A stretch of 64,000 nucleotides of DNA, taken from NCBI RefSeq assembly GCF_021390435.2, contig NZ_JAJVCN010000004.1, forward strand, positions 1,220,501-1,284,500, written 5' to 3'. The stretch comes from Kibdelosporangium philippinense. GTDB lineage: Bacteria; Actinomycetota; Actinomycetes; Mycobacteriales; Pseudonocardiaceae. The number at the start of each line of letters is the position of its first letter. Within the stretch, counting starts at the first letter, position 1. This document shows, one piece after another, positions 7,834 to 16,578 of the stretch. The position numbers were made by a program, and so were the translations under genes. The notes beneath the pieces were generated by a model that saw only the letters and a program-made list of their open reading frames with translations, was not told the DNA's origin and did not search any database.

Positions 7834-9816
7834 GTGGTGGCCGATCCGTCGACCGACCGTCGTGTGAGTTACCGTCCAGCGCCCGGAACCATCCCGGACG
7901 CCCCTGGCGTGTACAAGTTCCGCGATTCCGGCGGCCGGGTCATCTACGTCGGCAAGGCCAAGAGCCTGCGCAGCCGCCTCAACTCCTATTTCGCCGACGT
8001 GTCCGGCCTGCACCCGCGCACCGCGCAGATGGTCACCACGGCCGCGTCGGTCGAGTGGACGGTGGTGGCCACCGAGGTCGAGGCGCTGCAGCTGGAGTAC
8101 AACTGGATCAAGGAATTCGATCCGCGGTTCAACGTCCGCTACCGCGACGACAAGTCCTATCCGGTATTGGCGGTCACCCTCAACGAAGAATTCCCGCGGT
8201 TGCACGTCTACCGCGGCGCGCGTCGCAAAGGCGTGCGTTATTTCGGTCCATACGCGCACGCGTGGGCGCTTCGCGAGACGCTGGACGTTCTACTCAGAGT
8301 GTTCCCGGCTCGGACGTGTTCGCGTGACGTGTTCCGGCGCCAGTCCCGGATAGGCAGGCCGTGTCTGCTGGGTGACATCGGCAAATGTTCGGCGCCGTGC
8401 GTCGGTCGGGTGTCCGCCGATGAGCACCGCCAGATCGTCGAGGACTTCTGCGAGTTCTTCGCCGGGCGCACCGACGTGATGATGCGTCGCTTGGAAAAGC
8501 AGATGCAGGAGGCTGCCGCCGAGCTGGAGTTCGAGCGGGCCGCGCGGCTGCGTGACGACCTCGGCGCGCTCAAGCGCGCGATGGAGAAACAAGCTGTCGT
8601 GCTCGGCGACGGCGCGGACGCCGATGTCGTGGCTTTCGCACAGGACGATCTGCAGGCGGCCGTGCAGGTTTTCCACGTGCGCGGCGGCCGGGTCCGTGGC
8701 CAGCGTGGCTGGGTGATCGAGAAGGTCGAGGAGACCGGGACCGCTGGTTTGGTGGACCAGTTCCTCAGCCAGTTCTACGGCGACCAGGCGACCGCGGACG
8801 ACGAGTCGATCGACGGCAGCCCAGATGATGCCAGCTCAGATGACAACAGTGCGGTTCCGCGCGAGGTGCTCGTGCCCGAACTGCCCGACGACGCTCCGGC
8901 GATCGCCGAGTGGCTCAGCGCGATGCGCGGTTCCCGCGTGCAGCTGCGGGTTCCGCAACGCGGCGACAAGCGCGCGTTGATGGAAACCGTTGAGCGCAAC
9001 GCCAAAGAGGCGTTCGTTCAGCACAAGCTCAAGCGCGCGGGCGATCTGACCGCTCGTTCGGCCGCGTTGCAGGAGTTGCAGGACCAGCTCGGCCTGGACA
9101 CCGCTCCACTGCGGATCGAATGCGTGGACATCAGCCATATCCAGGGCAGTGACGTTGTCGCGTCGCTAGTGGTGTTCGAGGATGGCTTGCCGCGTAAGGC
9201 CGAGTACCGCAGGTTCGCCATCCGGGAAGCCGCGACGCAGGGCGATGTCGCCTCGATCGCCGAGGTTGTCCGGCGCCGGTTCTACCGAATGGTCACCGAA
9301 ACGGCGCCCGACGGGTCCAAGCCGGGCATCGATCCGGAGACCGGCAAGCCGAAGAAGTTCGCCTATCCGCCGAACCTGCTCGTGGTCGACGGTGCCGGCC
9401 CGCAGGCCAACGCGGCCGCGGATGTGCTCACCGACATGGGGATCGGTGACGTCGCGGTGGTCGGGCTGGCCAAGCGGCTCGAAGAGGTCTGGCTGCCAGC
9501 CGAGCCCGACCCGCTCATCCTGCCGCGCACCAGCGAGGCGTTGTATTTGCTGCAACGGGTGCGCGACGAGGCACACCGCTTCGCGATCACGTATCACCGC
9601 CAGAAACGGGCCAAGCGGATGACCACATCCGTCCTCGACGACGTGCCCGGTCTCGGCGAAACCAGGAAAACCGCGTTGATCAAGCATTTCGGCTCGCTGA
9701 AACGCCTGCGCGCGGCAAGTATCGACGAGATCAGCGAGGTGCCGGGTGTGGGCCGGCGCACCGCTGAGGCCGTTGCGGCGGCCCTGGTCAGGGATAAAGA
9801 GGGGAACGATGTCTGA
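7834..9816 (+). CDS. uvrC: Excinuclease ABC subunit C
   Basis: UvrC makes the two incisions in nucleotide excision repair with UvrA/UvrB. The 660-residue protein has an N-terminal GIY-YIG nuclease domain (GVYKF at 25, VIYVGKAKSLRSR at 37-49), a UVR motif binding UvrB (about 200-240, ELEFERAARLRDD), a central RNase H-like endonuclease domain (IECVDISH; VVDGAGPQ) and C-terminal tandem helix-hairpin-helix motifs (PGLGETR, PGVGRRTAE). The GTG at 7834 is used; a second GTG is in phase next to it. An acidic low-complexity insert (about 312-340, DDESIDGSPDDASS) is lineage variation. It overlaps rapZ by 8 bp. Confidence 0.97.
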   Translation: MVADPSTDRRVSYRPAPGTIPDAPGVYKFRDSGGRVIYVGKAKSLRSRLNSYFADVSGLHPRTAQMVTTAASVEWTVVATEVEALQLEYNWIKEFDPRFNVRYRDDKSYPVLAVTLNEEFPRLHVYRGARRKGVRYFGPYAHAWALRETLDVLLRVFPARTCSRDVFRRQSRIGRPCLLGDIGKCSAPCVGRVSADEHRQIVEDFCEFFAGRTDVMMRRLEKQMQEAAAELEFERAARLRDDLGALKRAMEKQAVVLGDGADADVVAFAQDDLQAAVQVFHVRGGRVRGQRGWVIEKVEETGTAGLVDQFLSQFYGDQATADDESIDGSPDDASSDDNSAVPREVLVPELPDDAPAIAEWLSAMRGSRVQLRVPQRGDKRALMETVERNAKEAFVQHKLKRAGDLTARSAALQELQDQLGLDTAPLRIECVDISHIQGSDVVASLVVFEDGLPRKAEYRRFAIREAATQGDVASIAEVVRRRFYRMVTETAPDGSKPGIDPETGKPKKFAYPPNLLVVDGAGPQANAAADVLTDMGIGDVAVVGLAKRLEEVWLPAEPDPLILPRTSEALYLLQRVRDEAHRFAITYHRQKRAKRMTTSVLDDVPGLGETRKTALIKHFGSLKRLRAASIDEISEVPGVGRRTAEAVAAALVRDKEGNDV

Positions 9817-10681
9817 ATCCGGTATCGAAGTGGCGGTGGTGACCGGCCTGTCCGGCGCCGGCCGCAGCACGGCGGCCAAGTGTCTCGAGGACCTTGGCTG
9901 GTTCGTGGTCGACAACCTGCCGCCCGAGCTGATCGCGACGATCATCGAGCTCGGCGTGCAGGCACGCGGCGCGATCACCAAGGTCGCGGTCGTGATGGAC
10001 GTGCGCAGCCGCGCGTTCACCGAAGACCTTTCGTCGGTCATCAAGGACCTCGACGCACGCGGGTACAAGCCGAAAGTGCTGTTCCTCGAGGCGACCGACG
10101 AGCTGCTGATCCGGCGGTTCGAGCACGTCCGGCGCGGTCACCCGATGCAGGGCGACGGCAGGCTGGTCGACGGCATCTCCGCCGAGCGGCACCTGCTGAC
10201 GCCGCTGCGCGAGGAAGCCGACCTGGTCCTCGACACCACGTCGCTGTCGGTCCACCAGCTACGGGCCAAGATCGAGGACGCGTTCGGCGGCGCCGAGGAT
10301 CTGCAGACGCGCGTGACAGTGTTGTCCTTCGGCTACAAGTACGGCCTGCCGATGGACGCCGACCTGGTGATGGATGTCCGGTTCCTGCCAAACCCGTTCT
10401 GGATCCCGGAACTGCGTGAGCAGACTGGCCTGGACTCCGAGGTCCGCAACTACGTGCTGACCCAGGAAGGCGCCGAGGACTTCCTCGAGCGCTACCACGA
10501 ACTGCTCCGGCTGATCGGCGCCGGCTACCGCCGCGAGGGCAAGCGTTACCTGACGCTGGCCATCGGCTGCACCGGCGGAAAGCACCGCAGCGTCGCGATG
10601 TCCGAGGAGCTGGCAACCAGATTGTCCAAAGAGGATGGTGTGGCGGTGAAGGTCGTCCACCGGGATTTGGGGCGCGAGTGA
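9809..10681 (+). CDS. rapZ: RNase adapter RapZ / YvcJ-family nucleotide-binding protein
   Basis: This 290-residue protein has an N-terminal P-loop (TGLSGAGRS, residues 11-19) and the C-terminal RapZ domain (LSFGYKYGLP; IGCTGGKHRSVAM). In Enterobacteria RapZ controls GlmZ sRNA decay and thereby amino-sugar synthesis. In Gram-positives the YvcJ orthologue hydrolyses GTP/ATP and has a less defined role. The ATG at 9809 has an AGAGGGG Shine-Dalgarno; the start overlaps the end of uvrC. The stop overlaps yvcK (GTGA). The order uvrC-rapZ-yvcK-whiA is highly conserved in actinobacteria. Confidence 0.95.
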   Translation: MSESGIEVAVVTGLSGAGRSTAAKCLEDLGWFVVDNLPPELIATIIELGVQARGAITKVAVVMDVRSRAFTEDLSSVIKDLDARGYKPKVLFLEATDELLIRRFEHVRRGHPMQGDGRLVDGISAERHLLTPLREEADLVLDTTSLSVHQLRAKIEDAFGGAEDLQTRVTVLSFGYKYGLPMDADLVMDVRFLPNPFWIPELREQTGLDSEVRNYVLTQEGAEDFLERYHELLRLIGAGYRREGKRYLTLAIGCTGGKHRSVAMSEELATRLSKEDGVAVKVVHRDLGRE

Positions 10682-11730
10682 GAAATCGGTCCACGGAGCC
10701 GGCGCTGAAACACCCGCGAGTGGTCGCACTCGGCGGTGGTCACGGGCTGCACGCCACATTGGGCGCGTTGCGCGAGATCACCCCGAACGTGACAGCCGTG
10801 GTCACAGTCGCGGACGACGGCGGCTCCTCGGGCCGGTTGCGCAGGGAGCTGGGCATGCTTCCGCCCGGCGACCTGCGGAAGGCGTTGGTCGCCCTCGCGG
10901 GCGCCGACGACAACGCGAAACTGTGGAACTCGGTGTTCCAGCACCGCTTCGGCGGCACGGGCGCGCTTGCCGGGCACGCGATCGGCAACCTGGTGCTGTC
11001 CGGGCTGATCGAGGTGCTCGGCGACCCGGTCGCCGCGCTGGACGAAGCCGCGCGGATGCTCGGCATCACCGGCCGCGTGCTGCCGATGTCGTGCGAACCG
11101 CTGGACATCGAGGCCGACGTGGAAGGCCTGGACGAGGACCCGGCCGCGGTCCGGCGGATCCGTGGCCAGGTCGCCGTGGCGACAACGCCTGGCCGCGTCA
11201 AGCGGATCGGCGTACAGACCAGTGCGGGCGATGTGCCGACCGCATGTCCGGAGGCATTGGCTGCCGTCCGTTCGGCGGACCTGGTCGTGCTCGGTCCGGG
11301 CTCCTGGTTCACCAGCGTGTTGCCGCACCTGCTGGTGCCAGAGTTGCATCGGGCGATCGTTGAGACGAAAGCGATGCGTGTGGTGGTGCTGAATCTGGTG
11401 CCACAACCGGGTGAGACGGCTGGGTTCTCACCAGAGCAGCATCTGGACGTACTCTGCGAACACGCTCCAGAGCTCCGCGTGGACGCGGTCATCGCCGACG
11501 CGAACGCGGTGCCGACGCCAGACCGGCTGCGGCGTGCCGCGGCCGTACTCGGCGCGCAGACGCTGCTGGCCCCGGTGGCGACGCCGGGTGCGGCGGATCG
11601 TCACGATCCGGCAGCACTTGCGCGGAGTTTGCGGCACGCGTTGGCCGGAACGACGAGCGCGACCGGCCAGGAGATGGTGGGATACGCAGGGCGCGAGCCC
11701 GGCGGGGGAGAGGAGGACACGTGGCGATGA
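10678..11730 (+). CDS. yvcK: YvcK/CuvA-type factor (CofD-like fold)
   Basis: The protein has 350 residues. Hallmarks are VVALGGGHGLHATL near the N terminus and VTVADDGGSSGRLR, together forming the UDP-sugar binding CofD-like fold, and LGPGSWFTSVLPHLL in the middle. The family is needed for growth on gluconeogenic carbon and for cell-wall precursor control in Bacillus and mycobacteria, where it is phosphorylated by Ser/Thr kinases. The GTG start overlaps the rapZ stop (GTGA) and the 3' end overlaps whiA, indicating tight translational coupling. Confidence 0.95.
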   Translation: MRNRSTEPALKHPRVVALGGGHGLHATLGALREITPNVTAVVTVADDGGSSGRLRRELGMLPPGDLRKALVALAGADDNAKLWNSVFQHRFGGTGALAGHAIGNLVLSGLIEVLGDPVAALDEAARMLGITGRVLPMSCEPLDIEADVEGLDEDPAAVRRIRGQVAVATTPGRVKRIGVQTSAGDVPTACPEALAAVRSADLVVLGPGSWFTSVLPHLLVPELHRAIVETKAMRVVVLNLVPQPGETAGFSPEQHLDVLCEHAPELRVDAVIADANAVPTPDRLRRAAAVLGAQTLLAPVATPGAADRHDPAALARSLRHALAGTTSATGQEMVGYAGREPGGGEEDTWR

Positions 11731-12707
11731 CCGCGGCAGTCAAGGACGAGCTGAGCAGACTGGCTGTGTCCAAGACATGCTGCCGCCGTGCGGAAGTGTC
11801 CTCCCTGCTGCGCTTCGCGGGTGGGTTGCACATCGTCGGCGGTCGTGTGGTGGTTGAGGCCGAGCTGGACACTGGTTCCGCGGCCAGACGGCTGCGTAAG
11901 GAGATCCACGAGCTCTACGGGCATCATGCCGACGTGCACGTCATCACTTCCGGTGGTTTGCGCAAAGGCACGCGATACGTGGTGCGCGTGGTGAAGGACG
12001 GTGACGGCCTCGCCCGTCAGACCGGTCTGCTCGACCCACGTGGTCGTCCCGTTCGGGGGTTGCCCGCCGCGGTGGTGTCCGGCGGGGTGTGCGATGCGGA
12101 AGCTGCCTGGCGTGGCGCTTTCCTGGCGCACGGCTCGTTGACCGAGCCTGGCCGTTCCTCCGCGCTTGAGGTCACGTGCCCTGGGCCGGAGGCTGCGTTG
12201 GCGTTGGTGGGCGCGGCTCGTCGCCTCGGCATCCAGGCCAAGTCGCGTGAAGTCCGTGGCGCGGACCGGGTTGTCATCCGTGACGGCGACGCTATCGGTG
12301 CTTTGCTGACCCGGTTGGGTGCGCATTCCTCTGTGCTGGCGTGGGAAGAACGCCGGATGCGTCGGGAAGTCCGTGCGACGGCCAACCGTCTCGCCAACTT
12401 CGACGACGCCAACCTCCGGCGCTCCGCCCGCGCGGCCGTCGCCGCCGCCGCTCGCGTGCAACGCGCGATGGAGATCCTCGGCCCCGAGGCGCCCGAGCAC
12501 CTGACGGCCGCAGGCAAACTTCGGCTCGCCAACCGCCAGGCGTCCCTTGAGGAACTCGGCCAGCTCGCCGAGCCGCCGATGACGAAGGACGCCGTCGCAG
12601 GCCGGATCCGCCGGTTGCTGGCGATGGCCGACAAGCGTGCCAAGGACCTGGGTCTTCCCCCGACCGAGTCCGCGGTGACTGCCGAGATGCTGGAGGAAGA
12701 GGTCTAA
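11721..12707 (+). CDS. whiA: Sporulation transcription regulator WhiA
   Basis: WhiA activates cell-division and sporulation genes together with WhiB in filamentous actinobacteria. The 328-residue protein has the LAGLIDADG-derived N-terminal domain (VSSLLRFAGGLHIVGGRVVV; AAWRGAFLAHGSL) and a C-terminal helix-turn-helix (SLEELGQLAEPPMTKDAVAG). The GTG at 11721 lies 6 bp after AGGAGG and is preferred; an in-phase ATG at 11727 would sit too far from it. The start overlaps yvcK by 10 bp. Confidence 0.96.
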   Translation: MAMTAAVKDELSRLAVSKTCCRRAEVSSLLRFAGGLHIVGGRVVVEAELDTGSAARRLRKEIHELYGHHADVHVITSGGLRKGTRYVVRVVKDGDGLARQTGLLDPRGRPVRGLPAAVVSGGVCDAEAAWRGAFLAHGSLTEPGRSSALEVTCPGPEAALALVGAARRLGIQAKSREVRGADRVVIRDGDAIGALLTRLGAHSSVLAWEERRMRREVRATANRLANFDDANLRRSARAAVAAAARVQRAMEILGPEAPEHLTAAGKLRLANRQASLEELGQLAEPPMTKDAVAGRIRRLLAMADKRAKDLGLPPTESAVTAEMLEEEV

Positions 12708-12815
12708 CCAGGACACTTCCGAGTTGCGCGGAGCGCCGAATACGCGCAGGTTGACCTGGAGCGCGCTCCAGGCGATAGCGTCGCGTGCAGGTACTCCGAA
12801 AAGAGGCGATCGACC

Positions 12816-13679
12816 GTGCAACTCGGTGTGCACATCACCAGATTCGACGAACCCGCCAACGAGATCAGGGACGAACTGACCTCCGCCGCGCACGCGGCGG
12901 AGGCGGCAGGCGTCGACTGGATCTCGGTGATGGACCACTTCTTCCAGATCGACGGCACAGATGCCGGGATGCTCGAGGCGTACTCCACCTTGAGCTTCCT
13001 CGCCGCGCACACGTCCACCGTTCGGTTGGGCGCGCTCGTGACCGGCGTGACCTACCGGCATCCCGGCCTGCTTGCCAAGACCGTGACCAACCTCGACGTG
13101 CTGTCCGGCGGCCGCGCAACCTTCGGCATCGGTGCGGCTTGGTTCGAACGTGAGCACGTCGGCATGGGCGTGCCATATCCGCCGGTCGCCGAACGATTCG
13201 AGCGCCTCGAGGAAACACTGCAGATCAGCCTGCAGATGTGGGACCCGGCCAACAACGGCCCGTACGAAGGCAAGCACTACCAATTGGCTGAGACGCTGTG
13301 CCTGCCGCAGCCGGTCACCTCGCCACGCCCACCGATCATGATCGGCGGCAGCGGCGAGCGAAAGACGTTCCGCCTGATCGCGCAGTATGGCGACGCCTGC
13401 AACCTCTTCTTCCAGATGGGGCCAGAGGAGATCGCGCGCAAACTCGACGTCCTGCGCGGGCACTGCGACGCGGCGGGCCGCGACTACTCCACCATCCAGA
13501 AGACGATCGCGGGCGCTGGCGCGGCCATCACCGAACTCGGCCTGGACGGATTCACCGAGCAGATGCGCGGCTACGCCAAGTTGGGCGTGGACCTGGTGAT
13601 CCTGATACCGCCCGCAGGCCGCCCATCACAGTGGATCGAGACGCTCGGCCCGGTCGTCGAGCGCCTAAACGACATCTGA
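12816..13679 (+). CDS. LLM-class (luciferase-like, probably F420-dependent) oxidoreductase
   Basis: The 287-residue protein has the bacterial luciferase-like TIM-barrel pattern: N-terminal LGVHITRF, WISVMDHFFQI, LGALVTGVTYRHP, GRATFGIGAAWFEREH and PPIMIGGSGERKTFRLIAQYGDACN. These are typical of F420H2-dependent reductases of actinobacteria rather than FMN enzymes, though the cofactor is inferred. The GTG at 12816 has an upstream AAGAGG. It stands alone after whiA (108-bp gap). The stop codon is immediately merged with a 14-bp tandem repeat array. Confidence 0.88.
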   Translation: MQLGVHITRFDEPANEIRDELTSAAHAAEAAGVDWISVMDHFFQIDGTDAGMLEAYSTLSFLAAHTSTVRLGALVTGVTYRHPGLLAKTVTNLDVLSGGRATFGIGAAWFEREHVGMGVPYPPVAERFERLEETLQISLQMWDPANNGPYEGKHYQLAETLCLPQPVTSPRPPIMIGGSGERKTFRLIAQYGDACNLFFQMGPEEIARKLDVLRGHCDAAGRDYSTIQKTIAGAGAAITELGLDGFTEQMRGYAKLGVDLVILIPPAGRPSQWIETLGPVVERLNDI

Positions 13680-13733
13680 AACCCGAAACCTGAAACCCGA
13701 AACCTGAAACCCGAAACCTGAAACCCGAAACCT
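13678..13733 (+). repeat. Four perfect tandem copies of a 14-bp unit
   Basis: GAAACCCGAAACCT is repeated four times without a mismatch, beginning inside the TGA stop of the LLM oxidoreductase. Each unit is itself two 7-mers (GAAACCC, GAAACCT). The array runs straight into an AT-rich palindromic word (TATCCGATAT). It has no spacers, so it is not a CRISPR. Confidence 0.95.
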
Positions 13734-14002
13734 GATATCCGATATCTGATGTCGGAACCTGGCACGCCGGATGCCTGAAGTGGTCAGGGCCAAGGCGACT
13801 GCGGCCGGAAACCGGAAACCCGATATCGGATATCTGATACCGGAACCGCACGCGGCACGGCCTGGCGTGGTCAGCCAAGACGACTGTGACCAGCTACCGG
13901 AGCCTCTACCGGAGCCTGATCCGGGTGCCCGAACCTGGCGCCGGAAACCAGACGCGTGGCCCGGATACCTGATACCGGAAACCTCATATAGGAAATAGGA
14001 AG
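13734..14002. repeat. Mosaic of AT-rich palindromic words and GC-rich repeats
   Basis: Three members of the dispersed family lie here: 13734-13756 (GATATCCGATATC core), 13821-13847 (CGATATCGGATATC core) and 13961-14002 (GGATACCTGATACCGG, then CATATAGGAAATAGG). They are separated by two diverged copies of a roughly 60-bp segment containing GTGGTCAG and a following CGACTG. The last word supplies the final codons and stop of the minus-strand hydrolase. Confidence 0.8.
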
Positions 14003-14849
14003 TCATCGGCGACGGCCCGGAACTCTCCGGGCCGTTCCACCCATGGGTAGTGGCCGCACTCGTCGATCACCGCGACTTCGCCGTTGGGGAACAGCTCAGC
14101 CAACGCGAGCACCGGCGCGAACCCGGTGAGGCAATCCTGCGCGCCGGCGACGACCAAAGTCGGCGCGGTCACCGCACTTATGCGCGCCGCGAGGTCCTCC
14201 GGCGGCGCCGCGCCGAAGTACGCCAGCGCCGCAGCCAGATCGAACCGGCCGGTGCGCGCATGTGCTTGCTCGGCTACATCCCATTTCCTATATCCGATAG
14301 GCGCGGTCGTTTGCTGCCATGCGTTGTAGGCGTCCTCAGTGGACAGGTCCGGTCCCGCCATGAATGCGGCAAGCGCCTGACCGTCCGGTTGGTCGGCGAT
14401 GAACTCGTCCGCGTCCGACGGCACATCGACGAGATATGTCGCGGGCGGGGTGATGAGCATCAGTCGTTCGACGCGCTGCGGGCGTTGGACCGCGTATGAG
14501 ATCGCCAGCCGGGTGCCCGCGGAGTGCGCCACGAGCACCAGACGCTCAAGTCTAAGTGCCCACGCAACGCTTCGATGTCCGCCGGTTGCTCCCAATAGGA
14601 CGCTTTCCCTCCGCCGGGAGATTTACCGACGCCACGCAGATGTGGGATCACCAGGCCGGTCAGCCCGGCGAGGTCACCGAGGTAACTCGGGTGCCTCGCC
14701 GCACCTCCGGCCAATGTGACGATCGGGCGCCCGTGCGGGAAAACGCTCTTGGGCACGCCGCCAAGAACGTCCGCGGAAACGTTTCCGAGAACCTCGCCCA
14801 CAATGTCGTAATGCAGGGAAACGCCATCGGCGGCTTGGTACGTCGGCAT
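13984..14849 (-). pseudogene. Alpha/beta hydrolase gene with a single frameshift
   Basis: Two overlapping minus-strand frames together make one alpha/beta hydrolase. The N-terminal part (14849 to about 14560) contains LHYDIVGE and LVIPHLRGVGKS; the C-terminal part contains VLVAHSAGTR (nucleophile), VVAGAQDC (acid) and DECGHYPWVERP (histidine). The frames join near 14555, where one missing base restores continuity (GHL to LERLVLV). All catalytic motifs remain, so the lesion is either recent or a sequencing error. A repeat word is read in frame at 14279-14301 (APIGYRKWD), and another provides the last residues FLFPI and the stop. Confidence 0.75.
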
Positions 14850-14870
14850 GGCGCCATTCCACCAGCCTGC

Positions 14871-15143
14871 TTACCGGTGCCACCACGGGGTTTTGCCCAC
14901 GATCTTCGAGGTCGGCTGGTCAGGGTGCAGGCCGAGCCTGCGCAACGCATCCGCTGTGACAGAGACGCCGCACCAGCACTCCCATCCCTCCTGACCAGGG
15001 CCGCACATCATGTCGATTCGGACCTCGTCGACTCGAAACGGAAACCAGTCGATGCCCCGGTCCCGCAGTCAAGCGGACAGCGCGATCGACCAGTTGTCCT
15101 TGCCGGTTTTGCACCTGAACAACAGGATCCTTATCCGTTCCAC
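14871..15143 (-). pseudogene. Small Cys/Trp-rich protein gene with an in-frame TGA
   Basis: A 90-codon frame from GTG 15143 to TAA 14871 is interrupted only by TGA at codon 25 (15071-15069). The flanking text reads like real protein: ILLFRCKTGKDNWSIALSA before the stop and LRDRGIDWFPFRVDEVRID, MMCGPGQEGWECWCG after it. A TGG-to-TGA change would explain the lesion. I do not recognise the family. It lies directly upstream of the frameshifted hydrolase, so this stretch appears to be decaying. Internal restart at the ATG ATG near codon 42 is possible. Confidence 0.5.
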
Positions 15144-15213
15144 GCACCCACCGTAAGTCTCCTGCCAAGTGGTTTACGGCGCGGTGGGACGAGGATCGCG
15201 GGCGTAGCGCGAG

Positions 15214-15873
15214 TCACGGCGGCGGGAAGAGGACGGCGATGTCGGTCGCGGCGTCGAGCGCTTCCCGGCTTGGCCTGCCGCCGACCGGTTCAGCCTCGGC
15301 GATCACCACAAGCGCGCCAGAGCGGCGCGACTTGTAGTGCTGCCCAGTCGGCTTCGGTGCACCCGGAAGGGGCGTGACGCACCCCGTGCCGTACTCGTCC
15401 GCGAGACGGCGAAGCCCTTGCGCCGTCGCAGTTTTCGGCATCCGCACCCATGTGACCATGACGGCGAGTTTGTTGCCGCCGTCGTCTGTCACGTGAACGA
15501 GCATCCGGTCGAGTGACCTACATGGGTTTCGCACGAAGAACTGCTGCACCTCACCATAGGAGTAAGGCCCGCAACGCAGTTCCTGTTTGGCCAGGCGCTT
15601 GACCGTCTTCCAGGACATTCGGTGCCACGCCTCGTCATGGCGGCCTTTCCTGGCTGAGTCCTTGCTGCCCTTCGTACGGGCGCGGATCGCTTGCGCCGCA
15701 CCCGATCCAGTGGACGAGCCGGCGGACACCGCAGCACCGGCGCCGCCGGTCGCGGCACCTCCGCCCACCGCGATCACACCGGCTGCGGCAAGCGCCACCA
15801 CGGCGCCACTCTTGGATTTCTTTCCTGTCAGCGGATGGACGACTCCATTTTCGTCCGTGAAGAAGTCCGGCAT
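15214..15873 (-). CDS. Hypothetical protein with one hydrophobic N-terminal segment
   Basis: The family is not recognised. The 219-residue protein begins with a short hydrophilic stretch (MPDFFTDENGVVHPLTGKK), then a Gly/Ala-rich hydrophobic segment (about 22-50) that may span or insert in the membrane, then a basic region and a soluble domain with paired Trp/His and Cys residues (HRMSWKTVKRLAKQ; GCVTPLPG). It ends in an alternating segment ALDAATDIAVLFPPP. The ATG at 15873 is preceded by GGGAGGT at 8 bp; the longer frame upstream lacks such a signal. Confidence 0.7.
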   Translation of the reverse strand: MPDFFTDENGVVHPLTGKKSKSGAVVALAAAGVIAVGGGAATGGAGAAVSAGSSTGSGAAQAIRARTKGSKDSARKGRHDEAWHRMSWKTVKRLAKQELRCGPYSYGEVQQFFVRNPCRSLDRMLVHVTDDGGNKLAVMVTWVRMPKTATAQGLRRLADEYGTGCVTPLPGAPKPTGQHYKSRRSGALVVIAEAEPVGGRPSREALDAATDIAVLFPPP

Positions 15874-15947
15874 CTCGCATACCTCCCCAAGCTGCGAACA
15901 CCGGACGCTATCGGTCACTCAGCGTCGTCGCATCCGCCGAACAGGTC

Positions 15948-16376
15948 TCATGCCGTGACGATGTCCTGGCCGTCGATCCGCACCGCGACCGCGGTCAGCC
16001 CAGTGGTGGCCGGTCCTTTCTTCATCTCTCCGGTCGCGGCGTCGAACACGCTGCCGTGGCCGGGGCACGTGATCGAGCCACCCGATGGCGCGCTGACGGT
16101 GACGCCCGCGTGCGGGCACACGGGGTCGAAGCCGCGGACCTCGTTCTCGCTCGGCCGGACAAGCAGGACCTTGCCTGGGCCGCCGCTGACGATCGTTCCG
16201 CCGCCGACCGGGACGTCGGCGAGTTTGGCCAGCGGCGTGCCACCGCCACCTCCGCCGCCGCTGGCGGATGGGGCGGCTGGTGGTGCGTCACTGGTGGAGC
16301 AGGCGGCGAGCGAAACCGGTGCGACCAGACCGGCTAGCAGGCCACACACGACTGTGCGGCGAGTGGGGTCCGGCAA
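15948..16376 (-). CDS. Tat-exported Rieske [2Fe-2S] lipoprotein
   Basis: The 142-residue protein has a twin-arginine signal (DPTRRTVV), a hydrophobic core and a lipobox (LAAC, Cys at about 26), followed by a Ser/Gly-rich linker with a seven-Gly run. The Rieske domain has both ligand motifs, CPHAG and CPGHGS, for a 2Fe-2S centre with two Cys and two His. Such small exported Rieske proteins are electron carriers at the outer face of the actinobacterial membrane; the partner is unknown. It is divergent from gap. Confidence 0.9.
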   Translation of the reverse strand: MPDPTRRTVVCGLLAGLVAPVSLAACSTSDAPPAAPSASGGGGGGGTPLAKLADVPVGGGTIVSGGPGKVLLVRPSENEVRGFDPVCPHAGVTVSAPSGGSITCPGHGSVFDAATGEMKKGPATTGLTAVAVRIDGQDIVTA

Positions 16377-16436
16377 GGCATGCCTCCAAAAGGGTGGTGG
16401 GTAGGCGTCCGGGTTGGTATCGGAAGATCACGCCGC

Positions 16437-16450
16437 CCGGATATATCCGG
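16437..16450. promoter_or_regulatory. 14-bp perfect palindrome upstream of gap
   Basis: CCGGATATATCCGG lies in the 202-bp interval between the Rieske and gap genes, 129 bp before the gap start. It could be an operator or an AT-rich promoter core; it also resembles the dispersed TATC-type words. Nothing else is evident in this interval. Confidence 0.4.
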
Positions 16451-16578
16451 TTCAACCATCCGGGTTCTGATTCGATAAAGTGACGCGGTCGGCACTATGG
16501 CAATGGCGCCAGGACCAGGGCAGTAGTGTTTGGTTCGCCCGACTCATCCTTCAGCCCGCACGAACAGAGGAGCGCACC

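Noticed and set aside
7411..8259. Extension of the FIST reading frame upstream to 8259 on the minus strand
   Set aside because: It overlaps uvrC and contains low-complexity Arg/His text without homology; the ATG at 7410 has a proper Shine-Dalgarno.
13678..13760. CRISPR-like array
   Set aside because: The repeats are 14 bp and directly adjacent with no spacers, and there are no cas genes.
14920..15168. 82-codon frame overlapping the small broken gene
   Set aside because: The alternative frame (with the TGA) reads as better protein and has a GTG start; this one lacks a pattern of conserved residues.
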